A stretch of DNA of 64,000 bases from Pigmentiphaga kullae (GCF_004216695.1 NZ_SGXC01000001.1:434001-498000), one strand, 5' to 3'. Shown: positions 35,579 through 43,620, numbered from the stretch's first letter. The notes: generated by a model not told the origin, from the letters alone. Program-made: numbers and translations.

Positions 35579-36621
35579 CACGCCGCCTCCCGCGCGTCGG
35601 CCTGCATGGGCCCGAAGCCCGCCTCGAAAAAGCGCAGCCAGTTCTCGCCCAGCACCCGCGCGGTATCCCGTTCCGAGAAGCCCACGGCGCGCAGTCCGGC
35701 CTCGATCCGTGCCATGTCACGGCTGTCGCGGAACCAGTCGGGCTGCGGCGGGAACCCCGGCTGCGCCGCCGACCCCTCGCCGTAGTCCATCCGCTTGGTG
35801 TAGCGCCCCATTCGCATCCACTGCACGACGGAGTCCGGCTGGTCCTGGCACAGGTCCGAGCCTATGCCCAGCGCCTCGATCCCCGCCAGCTCGGCGGTAC
35901 GGGCCACCATTTCGCAAAACGCTTCCAGGCTGCAGGCGGACTTGTCCTTCAGGTGATGGGGATACAGCGAAAAACCCAGCATGCCGCCGGACGCGGCCAG
36001 CGCCTTGATGACCCTGTCCGACTTGTTGCGCAGCGCGGGCGCCCACGCATGCGGGTTGGCGTGGCTGACGACGATGGGGCGCTGCGACAGTTCGATCGCT
36101 TCGAGCGTCGAGCGCTCGCCCGAGTGGCTCATGTCGATCACCAGGCCGACGCGGTTCATCTCGCGTATGACCTCGCGCCCCATGCGCGTGACGCCGCCGT
36201 CGTTCGCTTCATAGCAGCCGCTGGCCAGCAGCGACTGGTTGTTGTAGGTCAGCTGCATGAAGCGCACGCCCAGCGTGTGCAGCACTTCCACCAGCCCGAT
36301 GTCGTCCTCGATGGGCGAGGGATTCTGGCATCCGAACACGACCGCCGTGCGCCCTTCGTCGCGCGCCCGGCGCACGTCGCCGGCGCTGCGGGCCAGCACG
36401 ATGAGCTCGGGAAAAGCCTCGAACCAGCGGTTCCAGCGTTCGATGACCTGCACCATTTCGCGGAAGTTCTCGTGGTACGCGATGGTGACGTGCACGGCGT
36501 CCAGGCCGCCCTCCCGCCATTGGCGGAAGATCTTCTCGGACCAGTTGTTGTATTGCAGCCCATCGATGCGAAAGGGATGCGTCCTGTCGTTGCCCATTCC
36601 CGGTTCCAGCTCCTGCGTCAT
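35578..36621 (-). CDS. Membrane dipeptidase (M19)-like protein with altered metal site
   Basis: Protein of 347 aa. The overall pattern is M19 (renal dipeptidase): RIDGLQYNNW near the start, DMSHSGERS, VVSHANPHA and GIGSDLCQDQ. In dinuclear-zinc members the first motif is DGHxD; here it is D20-G-L22-Q-Y24, and the bridging Glu position reads Gln99. The two later His (H166, H187) remain. The enzyme may bind one metal or act on another substrate. It has no signal peptide. It is first in the RidA-Bug-RidA run and faces a LysR. Confidence 0.82.
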   Translation of the reverse strand: MTQELEPGMGNDRTHPFRIDGLQYNNWSEKIFRQWREGGLDAVHVTIAYHENFREMVQVIERWNRWFEAFPELIVLARSAGDVRRARDEGRTAVVFGCQNPSPIEDDIGLVEVLHTLGVRFMQLTYNNQSLLASGCYEANDGGVTRMGREVIREMNRVGLVIDMSHSGERSTLEAIELSQRPIVVSHANPHAWAPALRNKSDRVIKALAASGGMLGFSLYPHHLKDKSACSLEAFCEMVARTAELAGIEALGIGSDLCQDQPDSVVQWMRMGRYTKRMDYGEGSAAQPGFPPQPDWFRDSRDMARIEAGLRAVGFSERDTARVLGENWLRFFEAGFGPMQADAREAA

Positions 36622-36671
36622 TGATGGCGAAACTGTAGAGATCCAGGCAGAATTCAGTCAAACTAAAATAT

Positions 36672-36682
36672 ATTCAATGAAT
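36672..36682. promoter_or_regulatory. AT-rich palindrome between dipeptidase-like and LysR genes
   Basis: ATTCAATGAAT is a perfect palindrome around one central base in the 76-base divergent gap. It lies 15 bases before the LysR ATG. It may be part of the LysR operator or simply promoter DNA. Confidence 0.35.
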
Positions 36683-36697
36683 TCAAATTTTCCTTAA

Positions 36698-37582
36698 ATG
36701 AAGATCGATCAACTACGGACTTTCGTCGCGGTGGTGGACACGGGCGCGCTGGTCGAGGCGGGCGACCGGGTCGGCCGCACGCCCGCCGCGCTGTCGATGA
36801 CCCTGAAGCAGATCGAATCGGAACTGGGCGGAGCCCTGTTCGAGGGCGAACGCAAGAACCGGCTGACGCCGCTGGGCCGGCACGTGCATCTCCAGGCGCA
36901 GCGGGCGCTGCATGCCTTCGATGCCGCGCTGGCCCAGATGCGCGGCTACGCGCAGGGCGGCCAGGGCATCGCCCGGATCGCCGCCGTGCCGTCGGCGGCC
37001 ACCCGTCTGCTGCCGGCCGCCATTGCCCGCATGCGGGCGACCCGCCCCGGCGTGCGCATCGACCTACGGGACATCGATTCGGCGGCAGTGATCCAGGCCG
37101 TTTCCGCCGGCGTCGTCGACTTCGGCATCGCCACGGCGCCCGCCTCCAATGCCGACCCGGACCTGAAGGCCGAACCGCTGCTGAAGGATCCCTTCGTGCT
37201 GGTCTGCCCCGCCGGGCACCGCCTGAACGCGCTGAAACGGCCGGTCCGCTGGCGCGACATCGATCCGGCCGAGTTCATCGCCAACGGCCTGTGTTCGCGC
37301 TTTTCCTCGCCCGAACTGTCGCGCCTGGTGGAACAGGCGCCGCTGAACCTGCACAACACCACGTCGCTGCTGACCTTCGTGGCCCAGGGCTTCGGCGTCA
37401 CGCTGCTGCCGACCATGGCCGTCACCGCCAGCCGGACCGTCCGCCTGCTGCCCCTGGCCGACCAGGGCGCAACCCGCAGCCTCGACCTGATCACGCTGCG
37501 CGACGCCAGCCTGAGCCCGGCGTCCCAGGCCATGCTGGACCTGGTCCTGGACTGCAGCCGCACCATGGCCGCCACGATCTGA
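36698..37582 (+). CDS. LysR-family transcriptional regulator
   Basis: Protein of 294 aa. The helix-turn-helix spans about residues 15-45 (ALVEAGDRVGRTPAALSMTL), and an inducer domain follows. It starts with MKIDQLRTFVAVVD, a typical LysR opening. No ribosome site is evident, so translation may be weak or leaderless-like. It is divergent from the dipeptidase-RidA-Bug-RidA operon and probably controls it. Next, on the same strand after 134 bases, comes the degenerate EAL gene. Confidence 0.9.
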   Translation: MKIDQLRTFVAVVDTGALVEAGDRVGRTPAALSMTLKQIESELGGALFEGERKNRLTPLGRHVHLQAQRALHAFDAALAQMRGYAQGGQGIARIAAVPSAATRLLPAAIARMRATRPGVRIDLRDIDSAAVIQAVSAGVVDFGIATAPASNADPDLKAEPLLKDPFVLVCPAGHRLNALKRPVRWRDIDPAEFIANGLCSRFSSPELSRLVEQAPLNLHNTTSLLTFVAQGFGVTLLPTMAVTASRTVRLLPLADQGATRSLDLITLRDASLSPASQAMLDLVLDCSRTMAATI

Positions 37583-37601
37583 ATCGCGGAATCGGGGCCG
37601 C

Positions 37602-37621
37602 TTGCTCAGATTTGCTCAGAT
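37602..37621 (+). repeat. Tandem 10-bp direct repeat upstream of the EAL-like gene
   Basis: TTGCTCAGAT occurs twice with no gap, a spacing of about one helical turn. It lies 96 bases before the EAL-like ATG and may be an activator site. Otherwise the 134-base gap shows only a TTGACT (37654-37659) without a matching -10 box. Confidence 0.55.
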
Positions 37622-37716
37622 AAAGATGCGATGCCCCCCTTATCCTTGCATTCTTGACTATCGGTCCATAGGCATGGACGGCAGGTCGAGAGAACTGACG
37701 TCGAAGGCAGCATTCC

Positions 37717-38499
37717 ATGCAGGTTACCCATCCATCGCCAGCGCAGCCGGCCCTCCCTCTCTCCTTTCCCGCCCCGCCGCCCGCTTACGTCGACATGCCC
37801 GGACCCGGCGCCCGGGCCCTGGCGTTCCAGCCTGTCTCGTCGCTGCTGGATGGCACGCGCAACCTCTACCAGAGCGTCACGTCCCGCCTGCTGGCATCGC
37901 CCGACGACGACGCGCGGGACGCGCCCGGCCTTGCGCTTGTCCAGGCCGTGATGGCGGTCCTGCGTGACCACCCCTGGATCACGCTGGGCTGCTCCGTCTC
38001 GCCGGACATGCTGGCCGACGAAGCCGGCTGGGCCCCCCTGCTGGACGAACTGCGCGCCGACAACCGGCTCGCCCGGCGGCTGGTGATCGAACTGGCCCAG
38101 AGCGACGACAGGCTGGAATCGCGGCAAGCCCTCGGCCTTGCCGGCCGGCTGCGCAAACTGGGCTGCCTGCTGGCCATCGACGATTTCGGCGCGGCCGGCG
38201 GCACCGTGGACTTCCTGCTCGATGCCCGTCCCGACATCGTCAGGATCGCTCCGGCATACCTGCATCGCGCGCGCCGCCTGCACGGCGTGGGCGGCACCTC
38301 CGGCCTGATCCGCCTGTGCCGCCGGCTGGCGCCGGCGGTCGTCATCCAGGGCGTGGACGATCCCGCCGACCTGCTGCGTCTGCCGCGCGAGGCGGGCGTA
38401 TGGATCCAGGGCGTCCTGGCGGGCCTTCCCGCGCTGCATGCTCCCTGGCTGCGGCCCAGCCCGTGGCGCCTGGCGGCCTGCGCGGGCGAACGTCACTGA
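37717..38499 (+). CDS. Degenerate EAL-domain protein (likely no c-di-GMP phosphodiesterase activity)
   Basis: Protein of 260 aa. EAL landmarks are present but altered. The EAL motif region reads LYQSVTSRL (50-58), IDDFGAAGGTVDFL (154-167) keeps the DDFG, the KxD pair reads R176-I-A178, and the loop-6 Glu is Gln211 in IQGVDDP. WIQGVLAGLP near the end matches the usual QGY region. Loss of the metal and Lys residues argues for a binding or docking protein, not an enzyme. The proline-rich N-terminus (1-40) is likely disordered. The pseudo-receiver gene starts 13 bases later. Confidence 0.72.
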   Translation: MQVTHPSPAQPALPLSFPAPPPAYVDMPGPGARALAFQPVSSLLDGTRNLYQSVTSRLLASPDDDARDAPGLALVQAVMAVLRDHPWITLGCSVSPDMLADEAGWAPLLDELRADNRLARRLVIELAQSDDRLESRQALGLAGRLRKLGCLLAIDDFGAAGGTVDFLLDARPDIVRIAPAYLHRARRLHGVGGTSGLIRLCRRLAPAVVIQGVDDPADLLRLPREAGVWIQGVLAGLPALHAPWLRPSPWRLAACAGERH

Positions 38500-38512
38500 C
38501 CGGACCGCCACC

Positions 38513-39004
38513 ATGACCGCCGCCCCCGCCCGGAACGAACCGGCCGCCCCCGCGGCCAAGGCCCGCCCCGCGCGCAAGACGCCGCGCCGCAGCGCCAAGC
38601 GCATCCCCCGCAATGACTTCGCCCTGGCCGTCGCCTCGCCCTCCCCCCCGCCCGCGCGCACCAACAAGCGCGTGCTGGTGGCCGACATGGGCAAGCGGTT
38701 CTGCGCCGATGTCTGCGACTTCCTCAGCCAGCAGGGCTGCCATGCGCGCGCCGTGCACGACCGGCGGCACCTCGTCCAGGTCCTGGCCGAATGGCAGCCG
38801 ACGACGCTGTTCCTGAACGTCTCCCTACCGAACCTCGATCTGGGAGAACTGACGCCGCTATACCCCCACTTGCCGCGGGACTTCCAGATCGTCCTCCTGC
38901 TCGAGCCCGGCGTCCCCTTCACCTTGTCCGTTCCGCCCAAGACGCCATGCCTAGCCCGTCACCTCAAGTCCCCGTGCCTGACGGATCTGCGCCACTTCCT
39001 GTGA
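38513..39004 (+). CDS. Pseudo-receiver (response-regulator-like) protein lacking the phospho-acceptor Asp
   Basis: Protein of 163 aa. Residues 1-50 are a basic, Pro/Ala-rich tail. From residue 52 the pattern KRVLVADMG, then LVQVLAEWQPTTLFLNVSLPNLD, follows the receiver fold, but the phospho-acceptor position is Asn102 and only one acidic-pocket Asp (D58) remains. It should not be phosphorylated. It sits between the degenerate EAL gene and the heparinase-like remnant on the same strand, so the three may be co-transcribed. A partner role for the EAL-like protein is an inference. Confidence 0.65.
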   Translation: MTAAPARNEPAAPAAKARPARKTPRRSAKRIPRNDFALAVASPSPPPARTNKRVLVADMGKRFCADVCDFLSQQGCHARAVHDRRHLVQVLAEWQPTTLFLNVSLPNLDLGELTPLYPHLPRDFQIVLLLEPGVPFTLSVPPKTPCLARHLKSPCLTDLRHFL

Positions 39005-39783
39005 CCCGGCAGGCCGCCGGCGCCACCGGCGGGGCGGGCCACGTCCGGGGCGACCGGCGACCGCCGGCCGGATTGCGCCGCCTCCTGTCCAGGCTTGTCC
39101 GCGACTACCTCCATGGCATGAAGCGCCACGAGCGCTATCTGATGGACCCCGTCCATGGCCGGTCGCCGTCGCTGCGGCCCGCCGCGCGGCGCTGGCCGGC
39201 CGGCAGCGGCCCCCGCTCCATGACCGCTCCCCGGGCCTTTTCCTTCCAGGGCATCGAACGCGTCCTGCCGGATTCGCGCGGCTGGCATCATCAGCCCTGG
39301 GGCCAGGACTGGATCGGCCAGTTGCACCGCTTCGACGACCTGAACGCCGCCGACGCCGAGCAGCGACGGGAGTGGCACCGGGCGCTGGTATTGAACTGGG
39401 CGGTCGCCAACGGTCCGGGCCGCGGCCCCGGATGGGAGGCGCCCAGCCTGGCGCCCCGCATCGTCAACTGGATCAAATGGGACCTGCGCGGCGGCGGGCT
39501 GGCCAGCGAGACCACCCGCCGCAGTCTCGTGGTCCAGGTCCGCTACCTGCGCCACTTCTTCTCGCGCCAGTGGCGCGACGGTTCTCGTCCGGACATCGCC
39601 AAGGCGCTGATCTTCGCCGGCAGCTATTTCGCCGACAGCCGCGAATCGCGCGCCTGGCTGCGCAAGGGCTTGCGAGCCTTGAACACGCTGGCGCCCACCG
39701 ACCTGTCCACCGAAGACCTGCGGGACCTGGCGCTGCTATCCCTGGTCTACCCGGACCTGCATCCGCCGCACGGCCACCGCTGA
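38947..39783 (+). pseudogene. Heparinase II/III-like N-terminal fragment (truncated)
   Basis: An open frame of 278 codons from ATG 38947; ATG 39118 is also possible. Residues from about 95 on (FSFQGIERVLPDSRGW, LHRFDDLNAADAEQRREWHRAL, PRIVNWIKWDL, AKALIFAGSYFADS) match the all-alpha N-terminal part of heparinase II/III-family polysaccharide lyases such as those in exopolysaccharide clusters. The C-terminal beta-sandwich half is missing, and the end runs into low-similarity codons. No adjacent frame continues it; the sulfatase converges at 39788. It is probably a decayed gene, unless a short form has been adopted. Confidence 0.62.
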
Positions 39784-39787
39784 CGCC

Positions 39788-41392
39788 TTACGCAACCCCG
39801 GCGGGCAGCGGCGATGCGTCGGCATGCTCGATCATGGCAGCCAGCAGGAGATCGGTCAGTTCGGCGCGCCGGCTTGCCGCGCCCGGATCGTCCCAAAGAT
39901 TGCGCAGCTCCAGCGGATCCTTTTCCAGGTCATAGAGTTCGCACAGCGCCCGGTCGTCCGACTGCGTGATCCGCCACTGCCCGGTCAACAGCGTGCGCAG
40001 GCGGAAGCGCCGCGGACGTCCGAACTGGAACATGACCGGCTCGTTCTCGACCAGCACGCCCGGCCGCGGCAGCGGGGCGCCGCGCTCCAGCGCCTCGCGC
40101 AGGCTCAGGCCCTGCATGCCGTTGTAGGCGGCGATGCCCGCCCGGTCGAGCACGGTCCCGGCGATGTCCAGGGTCCCGGCCGGCGCCTCGCAGACCGTTC
40201 CGCGCCGGGTTTCCGGCAGCGCGGGGTCGCTCCAGATGAAGGGCACCCTGACTACGCCCTGATAGTGCATGGGCCCCTTCAGCATCACGCCGTGGTCCCC
40301 CATCATGTCGCCGTGGTCGCTGGTGAAGATGACGAGGGTGTTCTCGCGCAGCCCCAGGCGGTCCAGCGTCGCCATCACGCGGCCGACCTGCTCGTCGATC
40401 AGGCCGATCATGCCGTAGGTCAGGGCCGTGATCTCGCGGCACTCGCGTTCGGAAACGGGGAAGGCCGTATAGCCTTCGCGCGTGCCGCCGCCGCGGCCGT
40501 AGTCGTGCACACCCCGCACCAGCGGCGAGCCGCCGGGCGCATGGAACGACGCCGGCAGCGGCACGTCCGCCGGATCGTACAGGTCCCAGAACCGCCCCGG
40601 CGGCGTGAAGGGGTGGTGCGGATCGGGAAAGGAGCACATCAGGAAGAACGGCGCCGCCGGCCCGGCTTGCGCGGCCAGGGACTCCAGCCAGCCGCAGGCA
40701 CGCTCGCCGATGTAGGACGACGGATAGAGCGCCTCCGGCACGCGCGTGCGCCAGGCCTGCGGCGCCCCGCCCCCCTGGGCGGGCAGCGCGTGGTCCCGCC
40801 CGCGCAGGCTGTCGGGATCCGGATGGCGCTCGGCCAGCCAGCGGGCGTAGTCACCCTGCACCTGGTCGCCGTGCAGCGTGCACAGTTCGACGTGATCGAA
40901 GCCGTAGTACGGCGTATCCACCCGCTGCCGGCGCCCCGCCTTCCAGTCCGGCGTCCATTCGTTGCCGTAGCCTTCGCCCATGCGCGGCCGCTTGGTGGCG
41001 TCGCGCAGGCCTTCGGCGGGCGACCGGCGCCCCTCCACGGGCCGCCAGTCGCGCTTGTCGGGATGGTCGTAGCCGAAGCATTGCAGGTGCGACTTGCCGA
41101 TCAACGCTGTGGCATAGCCCGCGTCGCGCAGCAGCTCCACGAAGGTGGTCTGGTCCAGCGACAGGTTGATGCCGTTGTGGACCACCCCGTGCACCGACGG
41201 CAGGCGCCCCGTCATCAACGTCGCGCGGTTGGACATGCAGGTCGTGCTGGCGGCGTAGAAGCGCTCGGCGCGCACGCCCGCAGACGCCAGCGCGTCGATG
41301 TGGGGCGTGCGCAGCACGGGGTTGCCGTAGCAGCCCAGGTGGTCGGCCCGGTGCTGGTCGGTGATGAAGATCAGGATGTTGGGGACGGACAT
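39788..41392 (-). CDS. Sulfatase / phosphonate-monoester-hydrolase-like protein with non-canonical active-site motif
   Basis: Protein of 534 aa. It opens ILIFITDQHRADHLG; the second metal site is FTSDHGDMMGDHG, and SFPDPHHPF is also shared with the sulfatase at 1552. The nucleophile motif is C52-M-S-N-R56, where the Pro of CxPxR is Ser. Formylglycine-generating enzyme usually needs that Pro, so maturation is in question. No signal peptide is seen. It begins 3 bases after the Bug gene ends and so is in one operon with it; a LysR is divergent. Confidence 0.85.
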   Translation of the reverse strand: MSVPNILIFITDQHRADHLGCYGNPVLRTPHIDALASAGVRAERFYAASTTCMSNRATLMTGRLPSVHGVVHNGINLSLDQTTFVELLRDAGYATALIGKSHLQCFGYDHPDKRDWRPVEGRRSPAEGLRDATKRPRMGEGYGNEWTPDWKAGRRQRVDTPYYGFDHVELCTLHGDQVQGDYARWLAERHPDPDSLRGRDHALPAQGGGAPQAWRTRVPEALYPSSYIGERACGWLESLAAQAGPAAPFFLMCSFPDPHHPFTPPGRFWDLYDPADVPLPASFHAPGGSPLVRGVHDYGRGGGTREGYTAFPVSERECREITALTYGMIGLIDEQVGRVMATLDRLGLRENTLVIFTSDHGDMMGDHGVMLKGPMHYQGVVRVPFIWSDPALPETRRGTVCEAPAGTLDIAGTVLDRAGIAAYNGMQGLSLREALERGAPLPRPGVLVENEPVMFQFGRPRRFRLRTLLTGQWRITQSDDRALCELYDLEKDPLELRNLWDDPGAASRRAELTDLLLAAMIEHADASPLPAGVA

Positions 41393-41395
41393 GGC

Positions 41396-42421
41396 TCAGT
41401 CCGCCTGGATCTTGAAGCGTTTCACGATCTCGCCGTAGCGCTCGTAGTCTTCGCGCGTGGCCTTGGCCAGCACCTCGCGGGGTCCGCCCGCCACCAGTTC
41501 GCCGCGCTGCCTGAAGTGCTCCACGGCATCCGGTTCGCGCAGGGCCGCGTTGATCTGCGCGTTCAGCCGGTCGGCCAGCGCGGGCGCCATGCCTGCCGGA
41601 CCGTAGACGCCGAACCAGATGTTCACGAACACGCCCGGGAAGCCCTGCTCCGCCATCGTGGGCAGGTCGGGGATCAGCGGGCTGCGGCGCTCGTCCACGA
41701 CTGCGAGCGGCACCAGCCGTCCGCTCTCGATGTAGGGCTTGGCGCCGCCATAGCCCAGATAGATCAGCTTGACCTGCCCGCCCAGCGCGTCGTTCAGCGC
41801 CGGCCCCACGCCACGGTACGGAGAATGCAGCAGCGACAGCCCGGCGGCGCGGTTGAACAGTTCGCCGGCGATGTGCATGGGCGAGCCGTTGCCGGAGGTC
41901 GCGTAGGCCAGCGGCGGCCCGCTCCGGGCAAGCTCGGCCAGTTCGCGGGCGTTCTTCACGCCCAGGCCGGGATGCGCCAGCAGCAGCATGGGCGTGGAGG
42001 AAATCATCGCGATGGGCGTGAAGTCCCGCTGCACGTCGAAGGTGTAGCCCAGGTTCCGGGGCAAAACGTGTGGAGCCATGGCGAAAGTGTTGGCCGTGAC
42101 CAGCAGGGTGTAGCCGTCGGGCTCGGCGCGCGCCACGATGCCGGTGCCTATGCTGCTGCCTCCGCCGGGACGGTTGCTGACCACCACCGGCTGGCCCCAG
42201 GCCTTGCCCAGCTTCTCGCTCAGCAGCCGGGCGATGGGATCCACACCGCCCCCGGGCGGGAAGGGCACGACGAGCGTCACCGCCCTGGCGGGAAACCCCT
42301 GGGCCATCGCGGGCCGGGGCGGCAGCCCCCCGCCCGCCAGCCAGCAGGCCGTCAGCCCGGCTCCCGCGCGCAGCCCCGCCCGCCGGCCGGGCCGCATGCC
42401 GTCCCTGCGCTTGCCATCCAT
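41396..42421 (-). CDS. Bug-family (TctC) periplasmic substrate-binding protein
   Basis: Protein of 341 aa with an extended basic N-terminus (KRRDGMRPGRR) before a signal core and AMAQ near residue 41. The twin Arg runs may only be a longer Sec signal. Landmarks are PFPPGGGVDPIAR, SNRPGGGSSIG, EPDGYTLLV and HSPYRGVGP. GGGGAGA precedes ATG 42421. Downstream sulfatase, upstream LysR: this repeats the plan of 1552-5123. The two Bug proteins are clearly paralogous but not close copies. Confidence 0.9.
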   Translation of the reverse strand: MDGKRRDGMRPGRRAGLRAGAGLTACWLAGGGLPPRPAMAQGFPARAVTLVVPFPPGGGVDPIARLLSEKLGKAWGQPVVVSNRPGGGSSIGTGIVARAEPDGYTLLVTANTFAMAPHVLPRNLGYTFDVQRDFTPIAMISSTPMLLLAHPGLGVKNARELAELARSGPPLAYATSGNGSPMHIAGELFNRAAGLSLLHSPYRGVGPALNDALGGQVKLIYLGYGGAKPYIESGRLVPLAVVDERRSPLIPDLPTMAEQGFPGVFVNIWFGVYGPAGMAPALADRLNAQINAALREPDAVEHFRQRGELVAGGPREVLAKATREDYERYGEIVKRFKIQAD

Positions 42422-42474
42422 GCTTGATCTCCCCAAAGGCGTTCGATGCAAGCGCAGTCTAGGGTGGTCGATAT

Positions 42475-42492
42475 TTATCGTGTAGTGGATAA
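42475..42492. promoter_or_regulatory. Candidate LysR operator (TTATC-N8-GATAA)
   Basis: Perfect 5-bp arms flank an 8-base spacer in the gap between the Bug-sulfatase operon and the LysR gene. A further CGATA-TT-TATCG palindrome overlaps it on the left (42469-42480). The arm-N8-arm form matches the site at 4126-4147. Confidence 0.5.
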
Positions 42493-42526
42493 TCGCTTGA
42501 ATCACTTTCAAGCTGCATTTGCAAAT

Positions 42527-43444
42527 ATGGACCACCTGCGGCTCATCGTCACGTTCGCCCGGGCGGCGGAAGCGGGCAGCTTCAGCAAGGCGGCCCGCAC
42601 GCTGGGCGTCACGCCGCAGGCCGTCAGCGCCCAGATCAGACAGCTCGAACAACAGGTGGGCGTGCGCCTGTTCTACCGCACCACCCGCAGCATCAACCTG
42701 ACCGAGGAAGGCCGGGCCTTCCACGAACGCTGCCGGGTCGGCATGGAAACCATCCAGGGCGGGCTCGATGTCCTGCGCGACCGCACCGAACAGATGGTGG
42801 GTACGGTCAGGCTGGCGCTGCCCTATGCCATCAGCTATGAACTCGTCGCGCCGTTGATGGGCCGCTTCCTGGACCGCTATCCCCAGATCCGGGTCGACAT
42901 GCTGACCCTGAACCAATTGCCGGACGTGGTCGAGCACGGCGTGGACGTGGGCATCATAGGCGGCGAGCTTCCCAGCAGCTCGCTGGTCGCCCGCAAGGCC
43001 GGGGCCTTCAACCACGTGCTGTGCGCCTCGCCGGCCTACCTGGACGAATGGGGCGTGCCGGACCACGTGGACGCGTTGCGCGGCCATCGCTGCGTGCTGC
43101 TGCGCCATCCCCGCACTGGCAGGCTCTGGCCCTGGACCTTCCAGTCGGGCGGCGACATCGTCACGCTCAATCCCGAGGGCGCGCTGTCGGTGCAGGACGC
43201 CGAAAGCCAGCACCGCGCGGTGCTGCACGGCGCGGGCATTGGCCAGATCGCCAGCTACTACGCGGCGCCGCACATCCGCGCGGGCAGGCTGCGTCCGGTG
43301 TCCATCGGCTACGTCTCGCGCCAGGTCGACGTCCATCTCTACCTGCCCCAGCGCGACCACATCCCCCTGCGCTGCCGGGCGCTGGCTGACTATCTGCTGG
43401 CCGGACTCAAGCGCAATCCGGACCTGGTTCCGGCAACATTCTGA
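42527..43444 (+). CDS. LysR-family transcriptional regulator
   Basis: Protein of 305 aa from ATG 42527 (MDHLRLIVTFARAAEAGSF), the normal family start. The frame is open from 42446 but those residues overlap the operator. The helix-turn-helix includes FSKAARTLGVTPQAVSAQI. The C-terminal region with DVGIIGGEL and WPWTF resembles the CrgA/AaeR-like branch that senses aromatic acids. It is divergent from the Bug-sulfatase operon. Its 3' end is followed by the promoter and riboswitch of ahcY. Confidence 0.9.
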   Translation: MDHLRLIVTFARAAEAGSFSKAARTLGVTPQAVSAQIRQLEQQVGVRLFYRTTRSINLTEEGRAFHERCRVGMETIQGGLDVLRDRTEQMVGTVRLALPYAISYELVAPLMGRFLDRYPQIRVDMLTLNQLPDVVEHGVDVGIIGGELPSSSLVARKAGAFNHVLCASPAYLDEWGVPDHVDALRGHRCVLLRHPRTGRLWPWTFQSGGDIVTLNPEGALSVQDAESQHRAVLHGAGIGQIASYYAAPHIRAGRLRPVSIGYVSRQVDVHLYLPQRDHIPLRCRALADYLLAGLKRNPDLVPATF

Positions 43445-43501
43445 TGCCCGAATCCCGCGCCGCGCGCCCTCGCCTGTCATGCCGGCGACGCGGGAACCCG
43501 C

Positions 43502-43507
43502 TACAAT
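43502..43507 (+). promoter_or_regulatory. ahcY: Candidate -10 box of the ahcY operon
   Basis: TACAAT lies nine bases before the first stem of the SAH riboswitch, so the transcript would start at the aptamer. CTGTCA at 43474-43479 is a possible -35, but the 22-base spacer is too long. Confidence 0.45.
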
Positions 43508-43515
43508 GCCAGCCA

Positions 43516-43620
43516 CCTGAGGAGCGTTGCGACGACCGGCATCCCCGCCAGGCCGCCAGGCTCAGGTAACGGATCGGCCGCGGCCCGCCAGGGCGGCACC
43601 GGTCCACGGCAACGGCGCTC
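43516..43620 (+). promoter_or_regulatory. SAH riboswitch upstream of ahcY
   Basis: The region reproduces the SAH aptamer: CCTGAG at 43516-43521 pairs with CTCAGG at 43561-43566, GAGCGTTGCGAC follows the first arm, and CAACGGCGCTC near 43610-43620 supplies the pseudoknot strand that pairs with GAGCG (43522-43526). A variable GC stem lies at about 43574-43604. SAH binding is known to switch on ahcY, so SAH build-up would raise its own hydrolase. It may also raise the downstream genes to metF. Confidence 0.9.

Noticed and set aside
39824-42427. 867-codon plus-strand frame opposite the second sulfatase and Bug genes
   Set aside because: Composition is typical of antisense high-GC frames (His/Gln/Arg/Val-rich), with no motif, while the minus strand codes for recognisable proteins.
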